Positions 32,815-43,157 of a stretch of 64,000 bases of DNA are shown piece by piece. The notes beneath the pieces were generated by a model that ran no database searches, was not told the origin of the DNA, and saw only the letters and a program-made list of their open reading frames with translations. Made by a program: the position numbers and the translations under genes. Numbering within the stretch: position 1 is the first letter of the stretch; each line of letters opens with the position of its first letter. Location of the stretch: the NCBI GenBank assembly GCA_947471745.1, contig CANJKZ010000093.1, positions 1,845,501 through 1,909,500 on the forward strand. The letters run 5' to 3'. The stretch comes from Closterium sp. Naga37s-1 (lineage: Eukaryota > Streptophyta > Zygnematophyceae > Desmidiales > Closteriaceae).

Positions 32815-35068
32815 ACTAAATCTGAAAAGCTTCCAGACAGACGAGGGTTTGGAGTACTTCTCCAACGAGGTCAAGGAGCTCTTCGCCAAGAAAGGGATTG
32901 AGCAACTGGTGTCCCTACCCTACGCAACGAGCTGCAAAGAGTAGGAGAACGGACAAACAGGAGCCTTGCCACAAGAATAAAGGCCCTGATGAAGCAGTCT
33001 GCCATCCTAACGAAGTTTTGGCCGTTTGCGATGAACCACGATGTTTGGATGCACAACTTGTTGTCATCCCAAAGCCTCAAGAAGAACACCTCACCTTACA
33101 AGGCTTGGACGGGCAGAAAAGGTGACACGCGTCTGCTTCGAGTGTTCGGCTGGATGGTACAGTACAGGCCTCACACAGCAAGGACCGGAAAATTTCCTGA
33201 CTGGGCACTCTGAGGCATCCACCTCAGGATCGAAAAGGAATTTAAGGCGTGGATCGTGCTGGACTACGCGACACACGAAGTGACGAAATCACGTGACTGC
33301 ATCTTCTACAAAAAACTGACTCAGCCATTGTTCAAGGAACACCGCGAAGCTGACAAGGCACCAGAAATGGTTTTCAAGGGGCACCGCAGCTTTGCCACAT
33401 CACAGGATGAGGCTGACGTGGTAGACGATGCAGACGCAAAGGACAACACACCATTTGACTACTTTCCCAACATCCCCCTTACAAGCCCATTCCAGACTCC
33501 AACCTTCATACATGTCTCTCGATTTGATCCCGACGATACAACTCGTGAAGCCCACAATTACAACAGCACAGCGCGCCAATCTTCGGATGCCGAGTTACAA
33601 CCGCCGAACCCCTCGCAAGACACCATCCGCAACGGCCACGACAGCGACGACGACGTTGTCGAAGTTACCAGCATGCATGACTACGATCGCCTCGCCTACG
33701 AAGAAACCAACGAAACTGGCCTCCGCATCCTCGGGCTCGCAGTCGCAGTTTGCCACGCCTCACCCAAGGAACCCACCACCATGCGCCAAGCTCTATCTGG
33801 ACCCGACAGTGAGAAATGGAAGTAGCCATGGCGGCTGAAGTAGCAGCTCTGAAATGGCGTGGAACCTGGAAGCTGGTTCCCTGATCATCTGCAAAGGGGA
33901 GAACAATATTAAGCGGAAAATCGGTCTTCAGAATCAAGGCACTCGCGAACGGATCGATCGACAATTACAAGGCGAGATGGGTGGTCCGCGGCTTCGAAGA
34001 AACTCACCTGGTGGATTAAGACCGGACCTCTGGGCCCGTCAGACGGCACACCTAGGTGCGCATTCTCATTTGCATCGCCGCCGTCAAGCAGCGAGCGCTC
34101 CGGCAAATCGACGTCTCCAACGCGTTCCTCTACGCAATCGTCAACGCCATCATTTTCGTCAAGCAGCCGCACGCATTCGAAGAAAGCGACGATGCCGTCC
34201 GCATCCTCCAGAAGTCTCTCTACGGCATCAAGCAGGCGCCTCGCCTATGGCAGCAGAACCTGCACACCGTTCTCATCGAACTCGGCTTCGCCGAGCTGCC
34301 GCACGACCAAGGCTTGTACCGGAAGGAATATTGCGGGAAGTTCATTCTCTTCATCGCCTACGTCGACGACCTGCTCTACACCGGCGACAACACGGAACTG
34401 CTCGATCGCTTCGAAGCATAAATTAAGGAGAAGCTAGAAGGGACGATCAACCACAACGTCACGCAATTTCTGGGTCTCAATATCACCCAGTCCGCCACCT
34501 CCATACACCTCTCCGCCGCCAAGTACACGGAAACACTCGCGAAGAAATTCACAATCGCCCCGATCAACCTCACCACCCCGTTCCGCACCCCTCCTCCTAA
34601 TCACGAACCCGACACCACACCGCTCTCCATCGAAGATCATCGGCTCTATCAGCAGCAGCTGGGGTGTCTCTTATTCGCCACCGTCACGTGCCGGCCGGAT
34701 CTCTCATACGTCGTAAGCCAGCTCGCACAGTACCTTCGCCAACCTGACCTACGCCGAGCACTTCAATATTTTATCTCTACTCCTGACGTCGGGCTCACCT
34801 ACACGGCTAACTTAACAGTTACCCTACAACTTCACGGCTGCGTAGACGCGGACCATGCGGGAGATGTTGACAACAGACGCTCCCGCACAAGCTTCATTTT
34901 TTAACTCCAACCTGTTGGACTCATCTCTTGGAACTCCCAGAAGCAGGAACTCATCGCTCTTTCGTCAGACGAATCTGAGTTCATCGCCGCCAGCGCAGCT
35001 GTTCACGAAGGACTGTACCTGATGAAGCTCCTGCAGGAAGCGAAAGTGACGATTGTCACATTTGCATG
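32815..35068 (+). pseudogene. TE-G: Copia pol fragment (integrase end, RT, RNase H)
   Basis: Starts inside the integrase core (SFQTDEGLEYFSNEVKELF), continues through the integrase C-terminus (LMKQSAILTKFWPFAM) and a long hydrophilic linker (33256-33825), then RT at 34056-34421 (QIDVSNAFLYAIVNA, YGIKQAPRLW, IAYVDDLL at about 34360) and RNase H (LHGCVDADHAGD, ALSSDESEFIAASAA) to a TGA at about 35068. Several stops and frameshifts interrupt it. It is a different Copia lineage from TE-E/F. No LTR or PBS found on either side. Confidence 0.85.
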
Positions 35069-35893
35069 AATGCGAAGGGTAAGGGGAGGAGCGCCTGGGG
35101 TTTAGTGACTGTACATATTGTACATAACGCGTGAAATGGATAGCGAGGATGGGAGGCGAAGAGTCATACGGCGTTTCAAGGGATGAGGAGTGAGCAAGGG
35201 GGGGGAACTGGTGCCTGGTGACGCGAGGCGTGGGGGATCTGACGGGGGAAGATTCGGTGAGGCGGCACTTACGTAAGCATGGGAAGACCGAAGGCAACTT
35301 TACAACACTCAGCAGCAGCAGTGGGAAAGAGGGGGGGGAAGCTGCAATGGATGGGTGTTTGTGTGCTTGCATGTTTGTTTCCCCTATTGTTCGCAGGTAC
35401 AGACTGAGAAGCCAGTTGGAACACCACGGTGCCAGCTGGAGGAAAGGAGATTTGAGGCAGGAGGGTTGGAAAGAAGCAGCACGGATGTACGCCTGCTCAA
35501 AGACCGTCTTAGCTGTTGGAGACTAGGCTAGGAATGATGGGACAGGCGCAAGGAGGAGGACATGCTGGTGGAATAGGCGGATTCTTGCTGTGTGTTCCTC
35601 ATTGCTTGTATGTTTCCTTTCAATACGACATTCTTGCGGTAAACTGAGCAAGTAGTGAACATACGCAGATATGGCAAGCAAGGGATAGACTACGTAGGAA
35701 GAGGTGGCTACGTGAAGGAGCAGAGTGCTCATCACATACAAACAATCAATCGCAGAGGGAATGCCCATGAGATCCGGAGCAGATTACGCTGCGAAAGTAG
35801 TTTTGGAAGAGATAGAAGCGATGGACGGGGATGGGAAGAGCGGCAAAAGCCAGGGAACGGATGCGAACGTGCAAGGCGCGTATGGACTGAAAG
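35069..35893. other. Unassigned stretch between TE-G and TE-H
   Basis: No recognised gene. A TTTCCCCTATTGTTCGCAG acceptor-like sequence ends at about 35396 and is followed by an open stretch to 35526 with no identifiable domain. The 3' part may belong to the TE-H leader or N-terminal gag. Confidence 0.4.
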
Positions 35894-36953
35894 TTGAGAA
35901 TAAGGAGGGAGCCACGGGCTCGGATAAGGAGCGAGGAGGCGCCTGGGTCGGAGAAGGGAGTGATGAAAGACGGTGTGGCACGGCCCACGTCGGAAGAAGG
36001 AGTAGCGGCTGGTGGAGCGGGCAAGCAAGTAGAGCGCGGCTATCAGCGGAGCGCATCCTGGCAGGGTTTGGAGGAAGAAGCAACTTCACTGCGATGGCGT
36101 TACATGATCCAACCGAAGGTGGAGGTCCCGGAGCGGTTTTCCGGAGAGATACGCAGGGGACCCTCGCTGAAGAACCATCTGATACAGCTGGAGAATCTAA
36201 GGGCGAGATGGGAGAGAGATCGCCTCGCGGCCAACGAGTTCTTCCGCGGACTGGCGAATACCCTGACGGGGGAGGCCGAAACCTATTACCGCATCTGCCG
36301 GAGTGACCTGCTAGAGTGGGCGGCGAGAGGGAGGCCAGGAGAGAGAGATCCGACGGCGCAGTTCCTGGATATGCTAAGGGAGCAGTTCCCATTGCAAACG
36401 CCAGAGCGTGTCGTGGAGTTTCGAGAATTCAAGAGGAGGACGGGGGAATCTCTCTTGGCGTATTACGGGCACCTCGTCGAGCTGGGGGAGGACATGAGCT
36501 GCTTCGATCAAGGTTGCCTCGTGAGCAAAATACGAGCTACAGCGCGATGTGAAGGTGAAGATCTTCGACATGGGCGCAAACGCGACGCTAAAGGAGGCCT
36601 ACAAGGCGGCGAAGCGAGTGGAGACAGGCAGGAGGCTGTTCGAGGTGGAACACACAGGAGAGCGAGCAGCCGAGCGGCGCAGGCCAGCCTGGAGTGCGGC
36701 GCCAGTGGAAAGAGAGCGACCACCGAGGGGACTGTCGTACCCGCGGAAGTGCCACAACTGTGGTAAGCCGGGACATCTGAGGCGCGACTGCCGTAATTTT
36801 CCGGCATGCTCCATCTGTGGTCAAGAGGATCACTTACGGCGCGACTGCCCGGAGGCTCCGGTGTGCGGCAAGTGTGGCCGAAGGGGACATGTGGAGCGGG
36901 ACTGCTATTCGCGGAGGGGAGAAGGTCGGGGAGGAAGCCGGGAGAGCGGATAG
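35894..36953 (+). pseudogene. TE-H gag with three zinc knuckles, one frameshift
   Basis: The gag core (VPERFSGEIRRGPSLKNHL, NEFFRGLANTLTGEAETYY, EFKRRTGESLLAYYGHL) lies in the frame to about 36530. The frame then shifts to 36549-36953 (MKVKIFDMGANATLKEAYK), which ends with CHNCGKPGHLRRDC, CSICGQEDHLRRDC and CGKCGRRGHVERDC. Homologous to TE-D gag but with a shorter N-terminal charged region. As in TE-D, a TAG (36951-36953) follows the knuckles and the next codons read on as pol-like sequence. Confidence 0.82.
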
Positions 36954-37032
36954 ATGGCAGAGATGCGGGCAGAAATTGAGAGGCTGAAATCACAGTTGGA
37001 AGGGCGAGAGGCTAGAAGAGAGGAAGCCGGCA

Positions 37033-37629
37033 TTGGTGGCGAGAGAAGAGGAGGAAGACAGCAGCGATGAAGAATTCTGCTTGATGGCGAGGCCGGCACG
37101 GGACAGGGAGGAGCTGGGGCTGAGGCCAAGGGAGAGATATCTGAGGCCACGAGTGGAGACAAGCCGAGAAATGGGACCACGGAGGAGGGCAGAAGAAGAT
37201 GCGGACATGCTGCCGCTGCGTCGCCACCCGCTGGAGCGGCTCAGCTGCGCCGCATCAGTCCTGGTGGCGGAGAAGGGCTACATCACGGTAGGAGGGATAT
37301 CGGTGAAGTAAGCGATCATAGACACAGGGGCGCATCCGGTGCTCATAGGGAGGAGGCTCGCGGAGCAACTGCAGCTGCACAGGACGGAGCGACAGTTAGA
37401 GGAGGGACTGCTCCTGATGACAGCGGAGGGCGGAACCACCAAGTGGATGCCGAAGACGAGGAGTACGGTGGAAATCATGCTGCGGCAGGGGAGTCCGGAG
37501 GAATGCTCGGTGAAGTTGCAGTGCGGAATATCACCGTCAGAAGACTATGATCTACTGCTGGGGGTGGAGTTCCTGTATAGCATCGGTGTGACCATCTGCA
37601 TGTGGGAGGAGAAGACACCTACCGAGTGA
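37033..37629 (+). pseudogene. TE-H aspartic protease, interrupted
   Basis: EEEEDSSDEEFCLMARPA, then AASVLVAEKGYITVGGISVK, a TAA at 37309-37311, and in the same frame AIIDTGAHPVLIG (catalytic Asp-Thr-Gly) and SPSEDYDLLLGVEFL. A TGA closes the frame at 37629. Equivalent to TE-I IIDTGAQSVMLG. Confidence 0.8.
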
Positions 37630-37667
37630 TCTAATGGGAGAAGAACCGGCCGCTGGCAGAGCTACCT

Positions 37668-38696
37668 GTGAGATTCATATGCAGGGAGCCGCGTGAGGCG
37701 TACCAGGCAGAAATCAAGACGGTGGAGGAGGAGTTGGGTATACTGAGTTGGGAAAAGGTGGAAGAGGAGAGAAGGCACCGTGACTGGCACCGACAGCAGT
37801 GGGGTGAGAGTGGACGACTGAGAGAGCTGCACCTTGACGGCAGGGTGTTTCAGAAGCCGATAGTTTTGCTGAAACTGTTTGGGGGCATTAGCACGGGCTT
37901 GGCGGCGGTGTTGAAGGCTGGTATGAAGGCGGAGACATACATATACGTGGAAAATGACGAGGCGGCCGGTCTGATGGCCTGGCACCATATTAAGAAGCTA
38001 GAGGAGAGGTACCCATCCCAACTGTATGAGGGCGCGGTGGATAAGGGAGAATAATGGACCTGCCACAGGGTGGAGGACGTGTAGAAAGCAGCGTTGGCCT
38101 ACTGGGGACACACTGACTTGGTTGTTGCGGGATGGGAATGCCAAGGGATGTCACGGGAAAGGGAGGACAGGGGGATGGAAGATCCCCGGAGAGGGCTATT
38201 CCAAGAGCTCATACACATCCTGAAGTTGATCAAGTGTAAGCAAGGGGAGGTGGCATATATACTAGAGAATGTAGACACTAGGGACGACACCAGGGAAGCA
38301 GTGAAACTTGCAGAGCAGGAAATCTGGGGGGAGCTGGGGGCAGGAGTGGCATGGGATGCAGCGCAGAATGGCAGTCGTACACACCGCACGCGCAGGCACT
38401 GGCAGAACTTGCTGCCAGAAGCGGCGCTGCAGTTTGAGCTGTCAATGATGGAGCGGCCACGACCACGACTGGTGCAAGACATACTGGAACCAGCGAGGCT
38501 GCCGGCGCCCGTGAGGCGCCCGGACCATGAGACTCAGTACCCGTGCAACAAGGTGGGGGAACCAAGGCAAGCATGGCCCACGCTGGTGGCATACGATCAA
38601 GCAAGGGGGTTCAAGATGGAGGAAGGCATCGAAGGGCCGCGGATGGTGTTCGACCGGCTGAAGGGAGTATGGGAGGAACCCACGGCACTGGAGTGA
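37668..38696 (+). pseudogene. TE-H cytosine-5 DNA methyltransferase-like domain
   Basis: In one frame, broken by TAA (38052) and TAG (38082). Motif I-like (AdoMet-binding) LLKLFGGISTGLAAVLKAG at about 37867, followed by YIYVENDE. Catalytic-loop motif IV is LVVAGWECQGMS, Cys codon 38139-38141, with Glu in place of the usual Pro before Cys. Motif VI is AYILENVD (ENV at 38265-38273). Motif VIII-like GSRTHRTRRHWQN follows at about 38370. This order fits C5 methyltransferases, closest in feel to Dnmt3/DRM types. A linker (QDILEPARLPAPV, WPTLVAYDQARGF, WEEPTALE) leads to RT. C5 enzymes transfer a methyl group from AdoMet to cytosine; function of the ECQ variant is unknown. Confidence 0.78.
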
Positions 38697-38705
38697 GAGT
38701 TAGCC

Positions 38706-39557
38706 ATGGGCTTCATGGCAGGAGCAACGGCGAGTGGGGAGGTAACGGAGCGGCAGCGCAGGAGAGCATTGGGCAATGCGATGGACTTGAATGCTCTGCA
38801 CTGGCTGGTGGACACCATGCACAGGTACCTGGAGAAGAATCGGCTGGAGAGGAGAAGGGACAATGCAGCCAGGGCGGATCCCAAGACCAGAGAAGATGAG
38901 ATAAAGGTGGAAGATTCGGAGATCCTACTGGAACACCTGGAGGAGGAAGCATGGAAGGTAAGGCATAAGGAGGTTCCGCAGGAGCGGAGGAGAGAAATGC
39001 TGAGTGATCAGCATGGCATTCCAAGGAGGTAACCAGACCAGGAGGAGGAGGAAGAGGAGTGGGAGGAGCCAGAGATGGACTAGGACACGGAGCAAGAGGA
39101 GGATCCGACCAAGAGGTGGATCCCGGACCCAGATAAATTGTTCTTGGGGCCGGGAAGAGCGTACATGGCGGTGCTGAGAGACGGGGAGATCGAGACAGTG
39201 GAGGAGGCGGAGGGAGTAAGGATGGGTGCACCCGAAGCAGAGGGAGCAGGAGAAACGGCGGGAAGGGCGGAGGAGGCTGCTCAGATGATAGCAGAAGGGG
39301 GAGGGTGACCAGTGGCAAGAGAAGAACCAGGTCCAAGGGACGCGTGGAACATTAGGGCAGCCATGCAGGGTGAAGCAGCAATTCGGCTGGAGGCAGTGCT
39401 GAGGCGACATGCTGCCGCCTTTGCACACAGCATGCAGGAGCTGGGGAAGTGCGCAATAAGCTCCATGCAGCTGCCACTAAACAGTGAAGTCCCGGTGTAC
39501 CAGAGGAGTAGGAGGATGAGTCCCCAAGATGTGGCAATCTGCAAGCTGTTTGAATAG
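38706..39557 (+). pseudogene. TE-H pre-RT linker and start of RT, with deletion
   Basis: RQRRRALGNAMDLNALHW (homologous to TE-I RRRALGNAMDGYMMRW), a Glu-rich stretch, then the RT lead-in RRHAAAFAHSMQELGKCAI. After DVAICK about 105 residues present in TE-I are missing, including the LDLRQGF motif with the first catalytic Asp. Confidence 0.75.
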
Positions 39558-39563
39558 AACTAC

Positions 39564-40545
39564 ATGCCATTCGGTCGCAGGAATGCATCGGCATTGTTCC
39601 AGAGGGTGATGGACGCGGTGCTGAGGGCGGCTTGTTACATTGATGATGTCATCATCTTCAGCCAATGCCGAGACACATGTGAGATATCTGGAGGCAACAC
39701 TCACGGCCATACGTGCAGGAGGATTGACCTGCCATCGTGGGAAGTGCCGCTTCGGCCACAACAGCGTGGCGTATTTGGGGTTTGAGGTGGCGGTAGGAGA
39801 GCTGAGCATACAAAAGGCGAAGGTAGAGGTGCTGAATAGGGTGGAGCGATCGAAGGAGAGGAGCGGCTTGAGGGAATTGCTGGGATTCTTAAACTACTAC
39901 AGGGAATTCATTGCAGATTTCAGTAAGCGAGCCGCACCTATGAACAAGTTGCTGAGAGAGGAGCAGAAGTGGCAGTGCGAGGAAGCACAGGAGCAGGCGC
40001 TAAGGGGGCTGATCGAGGCTGTCGAGTCGGGGGCAGTGCTGAAGCTGCCTGACGGGAAGGTGCCAATTGTGCTATATACGGATTGGAGTAGTGTGGGAAT
40101 GGGAGCGGTGCTGAGTCAGATGGAGGAGGGGCAGGAAAAAGTGGTGGCATTTGCCAGCAGGACGTGCAACCCAGCGGAGTCAAACTACTCATCCTATGAA
40201 GGAGAGGGGCTAGCTGCGGTGTGGGCAGTGGGGCACTTCTGGGTCTATCTGCAAGGAAGGCACTTCACAATGTTAATAGACCGACAGCCGCTACTGTGGC
40301 TAATGCAGAATGAGAGTTTGACAGGGCGCAACGCTAGGTGAGCTATGAAGCTACAAGAGTACGACTTCACCGTGAAGCACCGGCCAGGCAAGACCATGCA
40401 ACACGTCGATGGCCTCTCTCGGAACCCTCCGAAGGAAAGTCAGGGACCAGGGCCAGATCAAGAACCACCGTCAGCACCACTGACCGCCATGATCAGTGAG
40501 CAGGGGGCACGAGGAGAGCAGAAGCGAGGGGCAGCCGACATTTGA
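39564..40545 (+). pseudogene. TE-H RT (C-terminal part) and RNase H
   Basis: YMPFGRRNASALFQRVMDAV and CYIDDVIIFS (catalytic Asp pair) are present. A frameshift to the frame of 39640 gives thumb/connection sequence (LGFLNYYREFIADFSKRAA) and Ty3-type RNase H (VLYTDWSSVGMGAVL, SYEGEGLAAVWAV, DRQPLLWLM). A TGA at 40339-40341 is followed in frame by AMKLQEYDFTVKHRPGK and DGLSRNPP. Confidence 0.83.
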
Positions 40546-40549
40546 CAGG

Positions 40550-41338
40550 ATGCAGATACGCTTGCATGGATCAAGGGCGAGACAGCAGAGAACGGAGGAG
40601 CAGGGGCAAGGGCAAGGGCGAGAGGCCAGCACTACAGGTGGTTTCAGGGACAGGTGCAGCTGCAGACGAAGGACGGGTGGAAGAGGGTGCCACCTCCAGC
40701 AGAACGAGATGCGATCATCAAGGAAGTGCATGGCAAACTGGGACATTACGGGCCATTAGGCACCCAGCAACTTCTTCAGACGGCCTGGTGGTGGGCAGGG
40801 ATGAGGAAGGAAGTGAAGGAATGGGTGGAGAAGTGTGAGCTCTGCCGCAGGAACAAAGCGACACTTCTGAAAAGCCAGGCAGAGTTGCAGCCCGCTAGCC
40901 AAAGTGGAATTGGGCTACCACTGGTCGTTGGACATTGCAAGAGAGCTGCCGGTGTCCAGGAGGGGGAGAAGGTATATCGTGCTCATGATTGAGCACGTCA
41001 GCAAGTGGGCGGAGGCAAGGGCGCTGGTGACTAAGTCTGCAGCTGCAGTAGCAGAGGCCTTCGAGGAGGTGGTGTTGACGAGGTTCGGGGCGTGTGGAAA
41101 GGTGTTGGGGAATGAGTTTCTAGGGGAGTTTGAAGAGTTGCTGGCGTCCAACAGCATCCAACATCGCACTACCTCGCGATACCACCCACAGGCGGACGGC
41201 CTGACAGAGAGATTGGTGCAAACAATGAAGAAGGGACTGAGGGTTTATGGGGAGGCTCACAAGGGAGATTGGGACAAGAAGTTGGTGTGGGTCATGGCAG
41301 GTTACAGGTTCAGCAAGCAAGCAGCCCTAAAAGATGTA
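40550..41338 (+). pseudogene. TE-H integrase, truncated and mutated
   Basis: Zinc-binding HHCC region (EVHGKLGHYG ... CELCRRN), a frameshift near 40900, then the core: YHWSLDIARELPVSRRG with the first Asp; KVLGNEFLGEFEELL, where the TDQG motif of TE-I is lost; and HPQADGLTERLVQTM with the Glu. The frame ends at GYRFSKQAALKD, then joins the 93-bp repeat. Confidence 0.8.
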
Positions 41339-41339
41339 T

Positions 41340-41432
41340 TGTCGGAGTATGTGGCCCCCACCAGCACCTGCTCTCCTTCCTGTTGCTCCCCTCACACTCC
41401 CTGCTCTGTGCTGCCCTACCTCAGTCACCCAC
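41340..41432. repeat. 93-bp direct repeat R, left copy
   Basis: TGTCGGAGTATGTGGC ... CAGTCACCCAC, repeated at 41845-41937 in the same orientation with few differences. The two copies flank the TE-I 3' LTR with two extra bases on each side. Confidence 0.9.
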
Positions 41433-41434
41433 AT

Positions 41435-41842
41435 TGAACGGGATCACTCCCTCACCCCACAGGTTCCCCCTTAGTGCTGTGCCACCACGTATTGAAGCTA
41501 GGATGGCAGCTTTTCACTAGTACGAGAGAATACCAAACAATAGGCATCGAGTGGATGGGCGTGGGTGACCTTACCCAAGATCGGGTTGCACATTTCCAAT
41601 GTGCGGCTCGAGGTTGGGATTTGTTCAAATCCCACATTTCGCCCTTCGGTGCTTTTCCCCCGTCCTCCCTAACCGCTCCCACTCATTTCCCCCCTTCTAC
41701 ACCCCTTTGCAACCGACACTTCGCCACTGGCTGCACTTCCTACACTACTTCTCATAAATGCATTCATAGCTATTTCCTATACTACTTCACAGCACCGCAC
41801 TCTACTGTTATTGCATATGCATTACGTGCATATGCGGTGACA
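41435..41842 (-). repeat. 3' LTR of TE-I (408 bp)
   Basis: Reverse complement of the TE-D LTR family: plus-strand TGAACGGGATC ... GCATATGCGGTGACA. It follows the end of the TE-I integrase, so it is the 3' LTR. No PBS follows it. Confidence 0.85.
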
Positions 41843-41844
41843 GC

Positions 41845-41937
41845 TGTCGGAGTATGTGGCTCCCACCAGCACCTGCTCTCCTTCCTGTTGCTCCCCTCAC
41901 ACTCCCTGCTCTGTGCTGCCCTGCCTCAGTCACCCAC
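41845..41937. repeat. 93-bp direct repeat R, right copy
   Basis: Belongs to the 3' end of the TE-I internal region, two bases from the LTR; repeated at 41340-41432. Confidence 0.9.
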
Positions 41938-43157
41938 TGTCCCCTCCTGTGCCCGTGCTCGAGTAGCTCGAGCTCGTGTCACAGGACCGGCTTGCTGAGG
42001 CTTGCTCCCCCGTACCAGTGCCGTGTTGCTCAGGTTCTCCTTCAGCTGTGCCCCCCTTCTCGTTCTCCAGCACGAGAATCCCTGAGGGCCGAACTTCCTT
42101 CACCCTCCACCTCTTGGTCCCCACCCCGACGTCCAGCGTGTCCTGTTTCGCCCGTTTCAGGCACACCTCCTGTCCCTCACTTGCTCCCTTTTTCTCCTTC
42201 CTTCCCATCCCCTGCTGCTGGCGTTGCTCATAGCATCTGGCGTCTCTCAGCTGTGCCGTGTGTAGGCAGTACCGCCTGCTTCCCAAATCTATATCCTCCC
42301 GCGATCCAGTGTAGCTCATTATCCCATTCCCGCTTCCTCTTCTCCCCATATGCCCGCAACCCTCGCTTCAGAGTCTGTACCAGGCGCTCGGTCAGCCCAT
42401 CACTCTGTGGGTGATACCGAGAGGTGCGCCTGTGGGTGATTCCTGCTTCCTCTAACAGCTCCCTGAACTCCCCCTGAAACTCTGTTCCTTGGTCGGTGAG
42501 CACCTCTGCACACGCCCCAAATCTGCCTATCACCTGTTCCTTGAATGCTGCTGCCGCATGCCTTCAGCTCTTGCTGGGGATAGCCCTCACCTCCAGCCAC
42601 TTGCTCACATGCTCTACAATAAGCACTATGTACCGTTCCCCCCCCCCCCCCCCCCCCCCCCGACTCAGCGGCAATTCCCCCGCCAGGTCCAAGGACCATC
42701 TAAAGCCTAACCCGCGGATGGACAAGGACTGCAGCTCGGCCTTGGCTTGAGTGAGGTTTGCCCGGCTCCTTTGGCATGCCTCACATCCCTCTACCCACTT
42801 CTGCACCTGTCTGCGCATTCCTTCCCACCACCAGCCCGTCTTCAGAAGCTGCACTGTCCTCTCATGCCCGAAGTGTCCCAATTTTGAGTGCGCCTCCCTG
42901 ATCACTGCTTCCCTTTCGCCTGGTGCTGGCACCAGCTTCCACCCACCCTCGGTCTGTATCTGCAGCTGCTGCTGGTACCACCTGTAGTGGTGCCCCCTTG
43001 ATCTCACCCTCTCGCTCATCTCCTCGTCTGCCCCTGTCTCCCCCTTCACCCATCTCGCGGCCTGCTCATCCTCCCAGATATCCGCTGGCCCCTTCCTCCT
43101 CTTGGCCCCGCTCAGCTCCACTTGCCTGGCCAGCAGCGCTAGAGTTACTGTAGGCAC
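41938..43157 (-). pseudogene. TE-I integrase with poly-Gly insertion and frameshifts
   Basis: HHCC finger (EAHSKLGHFGHERTVQLL ... CEACQRS), then FRWSLDLAGELPLSR followed by eight Gly encoded by a 24-base C run (42638-42661, plus strand), then YIVLIVEHVSKW. After a stop near 42564 and a frameshift come AEVLTDQGTEFQGEF and HPQSDGLTERLVQ with the second Asp and Glu. Another frameshift near 42230 leads to a chromo-like C-terminal tail (VGVGTKRWRVKEVRPSGILV). TE-H lacks the Gly run, so it is a local expansion. Confidence 0.85.
42638..42661. repeat. C24 homopolymer inside integrase
   Basis: 24 consecutive C on the plus strand (G on the coding strand), a multiple of three, so the frame is kept. Confidence 0.95.

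Larger units (their letters stand above)
35894..41338 (+). mobile_element. TE-H: decayed Ty3/gypsy element with a DNMT-like domain
   Basis: Order: gag with three zinc knuckles, protease, DNMT-like domain, RT with an internal deletion, RNase H, integrase. Same architecture as TE-I in the opposite orientation, but clearly diverged. No LTR found; the 3' end stops at 41338, next to a 93-bp repeat flanking the TE-I LTR. Confidence 0.88.

Noticed and set aside
37668..38696. Bacterial restriction-modification methyltransferase or contamination
   Set aside because: The domain is in frame between gypsy protease and RT in two separate copies, with eukaryotic Copia insertions in one; it belongs to the retrotransposon.
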